This document shows positions 26,061 to 33,093 of a stretch of 64,000 bases of DNA, piece by piece. The position numbers and the translations under genes are program-made. The stretch's first letter is position 1. Each line of letters starts with the position of its first letter. The stretch covers positions 3,410,001-3,474,000 of the forward strand of contig NZ_CP110136.1 of NCBI RefSeq assembly GCF_025979705.1. Reading direction: 5' to 3'. This DNA is from Hymenobacter sp. YIM 151858-1. Lineage in GTDB: Bacteria > Bacteroidota > Bacteroidia > Cytophagales > Hymenobacteraceae. The notes below the pieces were generated by a model. That model did no database searches and had not been told where the DNA came from. It saw only the letters and a program-made list of their open reading frames with translations.

Positions 26061-26837
26061 ATGTCGAAGATTCCCTTTACGCGCAACTCGCCGCTCGCGC
26101 GCCAGAACCAGCCGCAACAGCAGCCCGAGCAGGGTCAGCCGGACCCCAACGCACCCGCTGCGCACCCCATGCTGGAAGATCCGAACGCCCTGGCCGCGCG
26201 CCTAGGTGAATCGGAGGATTTTGTCCGTCGCAATAAAAACATCCTGTTCGGCATTCTGGCAGCAGTGGTGTTGCTGGTGGTAGGTGGCTTTGGCTATTAC
26301 ACGTGGCGCAGCTCGCAAGACGAGAAAGCCCAGGCAGCCATGTTTCAGGCGGTGCACTACTGGGAGTCCGATTCGCTGAAGAAAGCCATGAAGGGCGACG
26401 GGCAGTACGCCGGCCTGGAGGCAGTAGTCAACGAATACAGCGGTACCAAGGCCGCTAACCTGGCTAACTTCTACGCTGGTACGGCCGCCCTGAAAAACGG
26501 CGAGTTTCAAAAGGCCATCGATTACCTCGAGGACTTCAGCTCCGACGACCTGCTGCTGCAGGCCCGCGCTTACGCCCTTATCGGCGATGCCAACATGGAG
26601 CTAAAGAAGTACAAGGAAGCCGGCGACTACTACCAGAAAGCCGCCGACTACAAAACCAACGACTACTTTACGCCGGCTTACCTGATGAAGCTTGCCTTGG
26701 CGCAAGAGATGCAAAAGGATTACGCCGCTGCCGAGCAGACGTACAGCAAAATCGTAACCGACTACCCAACCTCGTCGGAAGTAACCGATGCCAAGGTGTA
26801 CCAAGCCCGAGCCAAGGCTATGCTCGGTGGTAAGTAG
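26061..26837 (+). CDS. Tetratricopeptide-repeat membrane protein (YfgM-like)
   Basis: A 258-residue protein with a Gln/Pro-rich cytoplasmic N-terminus, a single membrane span (about residues 58-82, NILFGILAAVVLLVVGGF), and a periplasmic part built of TPR units (about 105-255: AANLANFYAGTAALKNGEF, LLLQARAYALIGDANMEL, then AYLMKLALAQEMQKDYAAA). This layout matches YfgM, a periplasmic partner of PpiD and the Sec translocon. It is 55 bases downstream of pdhA and upstream of ribH, an order common in this phylum. A terminator follows, so pdhA and this gene may form one unit. The YfgM-like role is inference. Confidence 0.85.
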   Translation: MSKIPFTRNSPLARQNQPQQQPEQGQPDPNAPAAHPMLEDPNALAARLGESEDFVRRNKNILFGILAAVVLLVVGGFGYYTWRSSQDEKAQAAMFQAVHYWESDSLKKAMKGDGQYAGLEAVVNEYSGTKAANLANFYAGTAALKNGEFQKAIDYLEDFSSDDLLLQARAYALIGDANMELKKYKEAGDYYQKAADYKTNDYFTPAYLMKLALAQEMQKDYAAAEQTYSKIVTDYPTSSEVTDAKVYQARAKAMLGGK

Positions 26838-26848
26838 GCCCTAGGTTA

Positions 26849-26896
26849 AAAACAGCGGCGCCGCTTCCTGCATAGGGGAGCGGCGCCGCTGTTTTA
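26849..26896. terminator. Strong bidirectional-type terminator
   Basis: A perfect 17-bp stem (26849-26865 with 26879-26895), beginning AAAACAGCGGC and ending in GCTGTTTT, encloses a 13-base loop. A CCTAGGT copy (26840) lies just before it. Confidence 0.92.
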
Positions 26897-26961
26897 GCGC
26901 GGCGGGGTATTGTAGCCGCCGAAGCAGATATTTGCAGCCACTAAATCAACAAGCCTTACCT

Positions 26962-27438
26962 ATGGCTACATCCCTGAAAAACCTCAGCGACTATACTTCC
27001 GATCAGTTTATCGACATCAGCGATAAGCGTTTTGGGTTGGTGGTAGCCGAGTGGAACCGCACCATTACCGACACCCTGTGCCAAGGCGCCTACGAAACAC
27101 TGCTGAAGCACGGCGCGAAAGCCGAAAACATTTTCCGCAACACCGTACCCGGTAGCTTCGAGCTGGGCCTAGGTGCGCAATTGCTCGCGCAACACGAGGA
27201 GATTGACGCCGTGATTTGCCTGGGCGTCATCATCAAAGGCGAAACGCGCCACGACGAGTTTATTGCCCATGCCGTAGCCCAGGGGCTTATGGACGTGGGC
27301 CTCAAGTTCAACAAGCCCGTCATTTTCGGAGTACTTACCACCGAAAACGAAGAGCAGGCCTGGGACCGCGCCGGCGGCAAACACGGCAACAAGGGAGTGG
27401 AGGCGGCCGTAACGGCCATTCACATGCTGGGTTTCTGA
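26962..27438 (+). CDS. ribH: 6,7-dimethyl-8-ribityllumazine synthase
   Basis: A 158-residue enzyme of the riboflavin pathway. It condenses 5-amino-6-ribitylaminouracil with dihydroxybutanone phosphate to lumazine, usually as a 60-mer or decamer. Conserved features are VAEWNRTITDTL (substrate-binding Trp/Asn, about residues 26-37), VPGSFELGLGAQLLA (about 59-73) and GVIIKGETRHDEFIA (about 86-100) with the catalytic Arg-His pair. The ATG giving MATSLKNL fits the family length. A -7-like element GATATTTG lies at 26927-26934. No other rib gene is near and no FMN riboswitch is seen. Confidence 0.96.
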   Translation: MATSLKNLSDYTSDQFIDISDKRFGLVVAEWNRTITDTLCQGAYETLLKHGAKAENIFRNTVPGSFELGLGAQLLAQHEEIDAVICLGVIIKGETRHDEFIAHAVAQGLMDVGLKFNKPVIFGVLTTENEEQAWDRAGGKHGNKGVEAAVTAIHMLGF

Positions 27439-27670
27439 ACCTTGCCAAGCCCGACAGGGTTGGAGTAGCAGTAAAGTCTTAGCTTTGTGCTACGAAAACC
27501 GGGCTGACTGATCGGCCGGAACACTTTGGGCTACTTGGCATTGCCGCTGCAGGGCACTAATCCTGAACTGCTTATGTTGCCAACGCTACAAGCTCAGGGT
27601 GCTTCCGCAGCTAAGATGCACTTGGTAAGTTATTTATTTTCAACTGCTTACAACATTTTCCTGCCTCACC

Positions 27671-28054
27671 ATGAGTGAAGAATCACTACGCTACTCCCGG
27701 GAAGAGCTGGCCGAGTTCGAAGCCATCATTCAGGAAAAGCTAGCTGCCGCCCGGAAAGAAGTAGCGTTCATCAAAGAAACGCTGAGCCGCCGCAACGACT
27801 CCGGTACCGATACCACGGCTTCGCCCTCGAAGGTGTTGGAAGATGGTGCTGATACTGCCGAGAAGGAAAGCCTGAACCAGCTGGCTTCGCGGCAGATGAA
27901 GTTTATTCAGCAGCTCGAAAACGCGCTTATCCGCATCAAGAACGGTACGTACGGTGTTTGCATCGGTACCGGCAAGCTCATCCCGAAGGAGCGCCTGCGG
28001 GCCGTGCCGCACACGCAGCACTCCATCGAAGCCAAAATGGCGCGCCGCGACTAA
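27671..28054 (+). CDS. TraR/DksA-family protein with degenerate zinc finger
   Basis: A 127-residue protein of the DksA/TraR family, which binds the secondary channel of RNA polymerase and changes promoter response to ppGpp. The N-terminal part is a helical coiled coil (YSREELAEFEAIIQEKLAAA, about residues 8-27, and the return helix to about 90). The finger region YGVCIGTGKLIPKERLRAVP (about 94-113) keeps the family motif but has only one of the four usual Cys, so it cannot bind zinc in the standard way. This variant is usual among Bacteroidota homologues as far as I know. It is read alone, with a 230-base upstream space and an inverted repeat downstream. A regulatory role in transcription is inferred. 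Confidence 0.88.
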   Translation: MSEESLRYSREELAEFEAIIQEKLAAARKEVAFIKETLSRRNDSGTDTTASPSKVLEDGADTAEKESLNQLASRQMKFIQQLENALIRIKNGTYGVCIGTGKLIPKERLRAVPHTQHSIEAKMARRD

Positions 28055-28080
28055 ACCCCGCTGGCCGTTGTGTTACTAGC

Positions 28081-28150
28081 CGCCCGGATTTGCGCGGTCG
28101 ACTTTGCTCCAGTTGGAGAAAAGCCGTGCGCGAAATCCGGGCGCTGTTTT
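28081..28150 (+). terminator. Large inverted repeat after the dksA-like gene
   Basis: The left arm CGCCCGGATTTGCGCGG (28081-28097) pairs with the right arm CCGTGCGCGAAATCCGGGCG (28124-28143), with at least 11 perfect outer base pairs, followed by CTGTTTT. It fits a terminator; the 26-base loop is longer than usual. Confidence 0.75.
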
Positions 28151-28253
28151 CGCAGGCACTTCGCCGCACGAAAACGCCCCTGCTGACGTTTGTCAGATCT
28201 AATAAGTCACATTAATAGTCCGGCAGCGATGCCGTGCGTCTGAATACTCCCAC

Positions 28254-30005
28254 ATGGGTAAGAAGCAGCAATCATTTGGAGGCCCCGGCAACCGCCGGCC
28301 TGGCCGCCCCGGCTCCGACAACAACCGCGGAGACAAACCCTTTAACTCGTACGGCGACGACCGCCGCTCGGGAGGTGCACCGCGCCGCCCCGAAGGCGGC
28401 AACGACTTCCCCTCGCGTCCGCCGTTTGGCCGTCCGGCCGGCAAGCCCGGCTTCGGCAACGGTCCCGACCGTCGCTTTAGCCGCCCTGCCGGTGAGGAGC
28501 GCCGTTTTGAGCGCCCCCGCTACAACAAGCCGGCCGAGCCCGATGGGGCTGCCGACTTTATGCGCGGCCGCCTGAACAAACCCGATTTCCGGGGCGACGA
28601 GCGCACCGAACGCCCGAACAACGATGAGCGCGGCCCGCGCCGCAGCTTTGACCGCCGCCCCGAGGGCAATGACCGTCCGCGGCGTAGCTTCGGCAATGAG
28701 CGCGGCGGCTACGGCAGCGAGCGTGGAGGCAACGACCGCAGTGGCTTTGGTGCGCGCGGTGGCAGCAACGAGCGCGGCGGTTTCGGAGCGCGCGGTGGAA
28801 ACTTTGGCGGCGAATCGCGCTTTGGGCGCGACGAACGCCCGGCACGCCGCTTTGAGCGCGATGGCGACGCCCCGCGCCCCAGCCGCGGCAACCGCGGACC
28901 TAGCAACGACGAACCCCGCTTTGAGCGCGGCCCGGCGCGGCGCTTCGACCGCGACGAGCAACGCCCGGAACGCCCCGAGCGCCGGTTCGACAACCGCGAG
29001 GAGCGCAGCGGAGCCGGCCGCTTTGGCCGCCCGGCCGACGACAAGCCCCGCTTTGGTGGCACGGGCCGTTTTGAGCGCCCGCAGCGCGAGGAGCGCCCCA
29101 GCCGTGGCGAGCGGCCCGAGCGTTTTAACCGCGAAGAGCGCCCAAGCTTCGACCGGAAGCCCCGCGCCCCGCGCGAAAACCGCTACGACCGCACCAACGA
29201 CGAGCAGCAGGAAGCGCCGGCTTACAAAAACCTCAAGTTTTACGAGGAAGATAAAACCCGGGGCAACAAGCGCCGTCGTGAAGAGGCCGAAGGCGACGAG
29301 ACGGTACGCCTGAACCGCTACATCGCCAACGCCGGCATTTGCTCGCGCCGCGAAGCCGATCAGCTGATTGAGGCCGGCGAGATTCGCGTGAACGGGGAAG
29401 TAGTAACCGAGCTGGGCTACAAGGTGAAGCCTAGCGATACGGTGCACTACGGCAAAACCAACCTGAAGCGCGAGAAGCTGGTGTACGTGCTGCTGAACAA
29501 GCCGAAGGATTTCCTGACGACTACCGAAGACCCGGAAGGCCGCAAAACCGTGATGGACCTGGTGAAGAACGCCTCGAAGGAGCGCATCTTCCCGGTAGGT
29601 CGCCTCGACCGCAACACCACCGGCCTGCTGCTGTTCACCAACGACGGCGAAGTTGCGCAGAAGCTCAGCCACCCTTCGCACCGCAATAAAAAGGTGTACC
29701 AGGTAGAGCTGGACAAGGAGCTTACCGACGAGCACCTGGCGCAGATTGCGGCGGGCCTGGAGCTGGAAGATGGCAAAGCCGAAGTAGACGACGTGGCCGT
29801 GGTGGCGGGTAACCGTTATTTCGTGGGCGTCGAAATCCATATCGGGCGCAACCGCATTGTGCGCCGCATTTTCGAGCACCTGGGTTACGATGTGAAAAGC
29901 CTTGATCGGGTGCAGTACGCTGGCCTGACCAAGAAGGACCTGCCACGCGGCAACTGGCGCTACCTCACCGAAAAAGAGGTAATTCGCCTGAAATATTTCA
30001 TGTAA
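28254..30005 (+). CDS. rluB: RluB/RsuA-family 23S rRNA pseudouridine synthase with long Arg/Gly-rich N-terminus
   Basis: A 583-residue protein. The C-terminal 240 residues are a complete RsuA/RluB-type pseudouridine synthase: an S4 RNA-binding domain (VRLNRYIANAGICSRREADQ, about residues 346-365) and the catalytic domain with the nucleophile Asp in GRLDRNTTGLLLF (about 450-462). It converts a specific uridine of ribosomal RNA to pseudouridine. The N-terminal 330 residues are low-complexity, rich in Arg, Gly, Asp and Phe, with repeated units such as RGGNDRSGFGARGG, and probably disordered and RNA-binding. Such extensions occur in many Bacteroidota homologues, but this one is long. Symbol is by family similarity; RluF or RluE-like specificity cannot be excluded. 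Confidence 0.9.
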   Translation: MGKKQQSFGGPGNRRPGRPGSDNNRGDKPFNSYGDDRRSGGAPRRPEGGNDFPSRPPFGRPAGKPGFGNGPDRRFSRPAGEERRFERPRYNKPAEPDGAADFMRGRLNKPDFRGDERTERPNNDERGPRRSFDRRPEGNDRPRRSFGNERGGYGSERGGNDRSGFGARGGSNERGGFGARGGNFGGESRFGRDERPARRFERDGDAPRPSRGNRGPSNDEPRFERGPARRFDRDEQRPERPERRFDNREERSGAGRFGRPADDKPRFGGTGRFERPQREERPSRGERPERFNREERPSFDRKPRAPRENRYDRTNDEQQEAPAYKNLKFYEEDKTRGNKRRREEAEGDETVRLNRYIANAGICSRREADQLIEAGEIRVNGEVVTELGYKVKPSDTVHYGKTNLKREKLVYVLLNKPKDFLTTTEDPEGRKTVMDLVKNASKERIFPVGRLDRNTTGLLLFTNDGEVAQKLSHPSHRNKKVYQVELDKELTDEHLAQIAAGLELEDGKAEVDDVAVVAGNRYFVGVEIHIGRNRIVRRIFEHLGYDVKSLDRVQYAGLTKKDLPRGNWRYLTEKEVIRLKYFM

Positions 30006-30088
30006 GCACGCAACCCCGGCCGCGCGTTCGGGGCTCTTACCGGCGGCGGTCTGGCCTTAAGCAAGCCAGGCCGCCGCTGTTCGGTAGC

Positions 30089-30832
30089 ATGACCACTCTC
30101 GTACTCGACATTGGCAACACGGCGGCTAAATACGGCTGCTTCCGCGGCTCGGCTTTGGCCGAAACCGGCAGCGTAGCCACGCCCGCCGAGTTGCGCGAGG
30201 TGGCCAAACGCGTACAACCCGAGCACGTATTGCTGGCCTCGGTAGCAGCCCCGGCCGAACCCTGGGCCGACGCCCTAGGTGGCGCGGTAAGCGGCAGGGT
30301 AGTGGTGCTGAAGCCTGGCGAAACGCCGGTGCCCATAGCCAATGCCTACGCCACTCCGCTTACCCTAGGTGCCGACCGCCTGGCCGCCGCCGCGGGGGCT
30401 GCCCACTTGCTGCCCTGCCGCCCGGTGCTGGTGGTTGATGCAGGCACCTGCATTAAATGCGACTTGGTAGCCGCCGACGGTACCTTTATGGGCGGTAGTA
30501 TTGCGCCGGGTTTGCGCATGCGCCTGCAGGCCATGCACCACTTTACGGGGCGCTTGCCCGAGTTGCCGCTGCTAGGTGCCAACGAGGCCGCCACCTTGGC
30601 GCTGTGCGGCACCGATACGCGTACGGCCATGCTCAGCGGGGCCCTCAACGGGGCCGTGGCTGAGGTAAACGGCATGCTCGGCAGCTACCGCCAGCAACAC
30701 CCCAACTTAGCGGTGGTGCTGGCCGGCGGCGACGCTGCATTTTTTGAATCGCGCCTGAAAGGGCACATCTTTGTACTGACCGAGCTGGTTTTGCTGGGTC
30801 TTCACCGAATACTGGTGCATAATGTCGGGTAA
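30089..30832 (+). CDS. coaX: Type III pantothenate kinase
   Basis: A 247-residue ASKHA-fold kinase that phosphorylates pantothenate in the first committed step of CoA synthesis; type III enzymes are not inhibited by CoA. The phosphate-1 motif is LVLDIGNTAAKYG (about residues 4-16). The central motif with the catalytic Asp is LVVDAGTCIKCDLV (about 115-128), followed by GGSIAPGLRMRLQAMH (about 135-150). The C-terminal adenosine motif is VLAGGDA (about 211-217). It overlaps the next gene by 11 bases, so it starts the operon coaX - outer-membrane protein - lptC - small membrane protein. Together with panC and panD at 57 kb it covers three CoA-pathway steps. It has three CTAGGT copies or variants. 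Confidence 0.96.
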   Translation: MTTLVLDIGNTAAKYGCFRGSALAETGSVATPAELREVAKRVQPEHVLLASVAAPAEPWADALGGAVSGRVVVLKPGETPVPIANAYATPLTLGADRLAAAAGAAHLLPCRPVLVVDAGTCIKCDLVAADGTFMGGSIAPGLRMRLQAMHHFTGRLPELPLLGANEAATLALCGTDTRTAMLSGALNGAVAEVNGMLGSYRQQHPNLAVVLAGGDAAFFESRLKGHIFVLTELVLLGLHRILVHNVG

Positions 30833-32156
30833 CAAACTGACCGCACTGGCTCTGCTGAGCCTGCTGGGGGCTGCTTCAGCTGCTTCAGGGCAGGGTCTTG
30901 GCAACTCCCCATACTCACGCTTGGGCCTGGGCGACATCACTCCGAATGCCGGTGGCGTTCGGCAACAAGGCATGGGAGGCGTTGGCCTGGCGGCACCAAA
31001 CGCCGTGCAGATCAACGAACTAAACCCCGCGCTGCTATACTACACCAGCCGCACTACCTACGAGGCCGCCTTTACGGGGCAGCTAAAGCAGCTGCGCAGC
31101 AGCACGGCTTCGCAGCGCACTGGTAGCGGCACGCTGGGCTACCTGGCCCTGGGCATTCCGATTTCGCGGAGCTGGGCTTTGGCGGCTGGCCTCAAGCCGC
31201 TTTCGGCCGTGGATTACGAATCGGTGGTTACCCGAACGGTAAGTGGCAGCACCGATGCCCTGGTACGCAACGAGTTGCAAGGCTCGGGCGGGTTGTCGGA
31301 AGTATACCTAGGGCACGGGGTGCGCTTGGCCAAGGGGCTGAGCATGGGCCTTACAACCTCGTACATCTTTGGCACCATCGACCGGGCCGCGTACGCCACT
31401 GTGCAGCCGCCGCTCGAGCAGCTGGAGCCCGACGAGATTCTGAAGCGCGTAGGCACCGTCGACCGTACCCGGTACACCGACTTTGGCTTCCGTACGGGCC
31501 TGCACTACCGCCGCGACCTCAGCAAGAAGATTGCGGCCAACGTAGCGGCCGTGTACTCGTTTAAAACGAACCTGAACGGCCGCCGCACCCTGCAGCAGGA
31601 AACCCAGGACATAAACGGCACCAAATTGCAGGAGCCGCGCATTTTGCAGAATGAGGTAAAAGGCGAGGCCGTATTACCGGGCTCGTTGCAGTTGGGCGTA
31701 AGCCTCGATAACAACAAAAACTGGAGCCTGAGCGCCGACGTGGCCCGGCAGCAGTGGTCGAAGTACCGCGACTTCAACGGCACGCAGCAGGTGTTCGGCG
31801 ACACGTGGCGCATGGGCGTGGGCGGCGAGCTGACGCCCGACCCGGGCTCGGTTACCAACTACTTTCAGCGCGTAACCTACCGGTTTGGCCTGAGTGCCGC
31901 GCAGTTGCCCTACCGCCCCGGTGGCCAAACGCTCTACGACCGGGCCGTAAGCTGGGGCTTCAGCTTCCCGTTCCCCACGTCGTCGGCGCTGGAGGCCACC
32001 AACATGAACCTGAGCTTTACCTACGGGCAGCGCGGCAACACCGATGTGGTTACCGAGGGCAACACGCGCCTGTCGAACATCAAGGAAAACTACATGCGCG
32101 TGCAGCTGGGCGTATCGCTCAACAGCCGCTGGTTCTTGAAGCGTCGTATTGAATAA
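30822..32156 (+). CDS. Outer-membrane beta-barrel protein
   Basis: A 444-residue secreted protein with a signal peptide (LTALALLSLLGAASAASGQ, cleavage near residue 24) and about 14 predicted amphipathic beta strands alternating polar and non-polar residues. The N-terminal SPYSRLGLGD segment and the repeated glycine/aromatic pattern fit the FadL/PorP-like barrel proteins common in Bacteroidota. It is followed immediately by lptC in the same operon, overlapping by 8 bases, which suggests a link to lipid or lipopolysaccharide traffic at the outer membrane; the substrate is unknown. Confidence 0.82.
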   Translation: MSGNKLTALALLSLLGAASAASGQGLGNSPYSRLGLGDITPNAGGVRQQGMGGVGLAAPNAVQINELNPALLYYTSRTTYEAAFTGQLKQLRSSTASQRTGSGTLGYLALGIPISRSWALAAGLKPLSAVDYESVVTRTVSGSTDALVRNELQGSGGLSEVYLGHGVRLAKGLSMGLTTSYIFGTIDRAAYATVQPPLEQLEPDEILKRVGTVDRTRYTDFGFRTGLHYRRDLSKKIAANVAAVYSFKTNLNGRRTLQQETQDINGTKLQEPRILQNEVKGEAVLPGSLQLGVSLDNNKNWSLSADVARQQWSKYRDFNGTQQVFGDTWRMGVGGELTPDPGSVTNYFQRVTYRFGLSAAQLPYRPGGQTLYDRAVSWGFSFPFPTSSALEATNMNLSFTYGQRGNTDVVTEGNTRLSNIKENYMRVQLGVSLNSRWFLKRRIE

Positions 32157-32751
32157 GTCTGCCGTGAAAGCCACGGAATGCACCATCCAGGCCGTTTGGG
32201 GCGCCCTGCTGCTGGGCGCCGCCCTTGGGCTGGGCAGCTGCCAGGAAAAGGCCGCTGACCCTGTTAAAAAGGTGGTGTACGCAGGCCCTACGCTCGAAAC
32301 TTCCAACGTCACGACGCTTTTCAGCGACTCGGCTCGGTTGCAGGTACGCCTGACGGCTCCGCTTGAGCAAACCTTCGAGAACGGCGACCTGGTGTATCCC
32401 AAGGGCATGAACATCGTGTTCTACGCCAAAGACGGCACCACCGTCGTGAACACCCTGCAGGGCGACTACGGCAAGTATACGCGTGCCGAGAACGTGTACT
32501 TTGTGCGGGGCGATGTGCGCGTGCGCAACGAGCAAAAGCAGCAGGGCATGCGCTCGGAGGAGCTGTACTACGACCGCCCCAAGGCCCGCATCTACACCAA
32601 GAAGTTCGTGCGGGTGGAAACGCCCACCGAAATCCTGACCGGCCACGGGCTGGAGGCCAACGAAGATTTTTCGCGCTACAAAATTCTTAAGCCCGAAGGC
32701 GTGTTTACCATCGAGCAGGGTGCAAGCCCTGCCGGTTCGGCCAATCCCTAG
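32149..32751 (+). CDS. lptC: LPS export ABC transporter periplasmic protein LptC
   Basis: A 200-residue protein with an N-terminal hydrophobic segment ending in the lipobox LGLGSCQ, suggesting a lipid anchor. The periplasmic part (about residues 45-195) is a beta-jellyroll of the LptC type: SDSARLQVRLTAPL, ENGDLVYPKGMNI, AKDGTTVVNTLQGDYGKYT and a closing GHGLEANEDFSRYKI. LptC receives lipopolysaccharide from LptB2FG and passes it to the LptA bridge. The start is a TTG overlapping the previous gene by 8 bases; a GTG four codons later is also possible. The ATPase gene lptB lies 10 kb away at 42.8 kb. The stop codon TAG is part of a CCTAGGT copy. Confidence 0.88.
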   Translation: MNKSAVKATECTIQAVWGALLLGAALGLGSCQEKAADPVKKVVYAGPTLETSNVTTLFSDSARLQVRLTAPLEQTFENGDLVYPKGMNIVFYAKDGTTVVNTLQGDYGKYTRAENVYFVRGDVRVRNEQKQQGMRSEELYYDRPKARIYTKKFVRVETPTEILTGHGLEANEDFSRYKILKPEGVFTIEQGASPAGSANP

Positions 32752-32762
32752 GTGGTTCTCTC

Positions 32763-33014
32763 ATGAAGCTTCCTTCTTTCGACCGCGGCATGGCGCGCAC
32801 GGTGTTGTTTTCGGTAGCGGTGGTGGCGTTCATCATCGGGGTGTACGAAACCCTGCTTACCAACGACATCATGCGCAACTATGTGTTTTTCATGGTCAGC
32901 GTCATCTGCCTGCTGGTGTACCGGCGCCTGAAGATTGCCGAACAGGAGGCTGCACCGGCTGCGCCCGAGCCCAAGCGCAAAACGGCTAAGCCCAAGGCCA
33001 AGGGCCGCCGCTAG
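32763..33014 (+). CDS. Small two-span membrane protein
   Basis: An 83-residue protein with two membrane segments (about residues 12-30 and 38-55), a short external loop, and a basic C-terminal tail rich in Lys, Ala and Pro. I recognise no named domain. It begins 11 bases after lptC and is likely co-transcribed with it. The tail could contact the membrane surface or nucleic acid. The function is unknown. Confidence 0.7.
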   Translation: MKLPSFDRGMARTVLFSVAVVAFIIGVYETLLTNDIMRNYVFFMVSVICLLVYRRLKIAEQEAAPAAPEPKRKTAKPKAKGRR

Positions 33015-33020
33015 GTCGGC

Positions 33021-33052
33021 TTTTGTCATTTGCCCCAAAAGGGGTTATTTTG
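33021..33052 (+). promoter_or_regulatory. Promoter upstream of the PpiD-like gene
   Basis: A -33-type TTTTG (33021-33025) and a -7-like TTATTTTG (33045-33052, one mismatch) are 19 bases apart, the normal Bacteroidota spacing. The ATG follows 41 bases downstream. Confidence 0.55.
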
Positions 33053-33093
33053 CGCGTCTTACTGCGTTTTCTTTGCTGCTTACTTTCAACTAA

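Noticed and set aside
28272-29879. Minus-strand Ala-rich open frame opposite the pseudouridine synthase
   Set aside because: It is an antisense product of the Arg/Gly-rich repeats (GC-rich codons read as Ala); no start context or domain.
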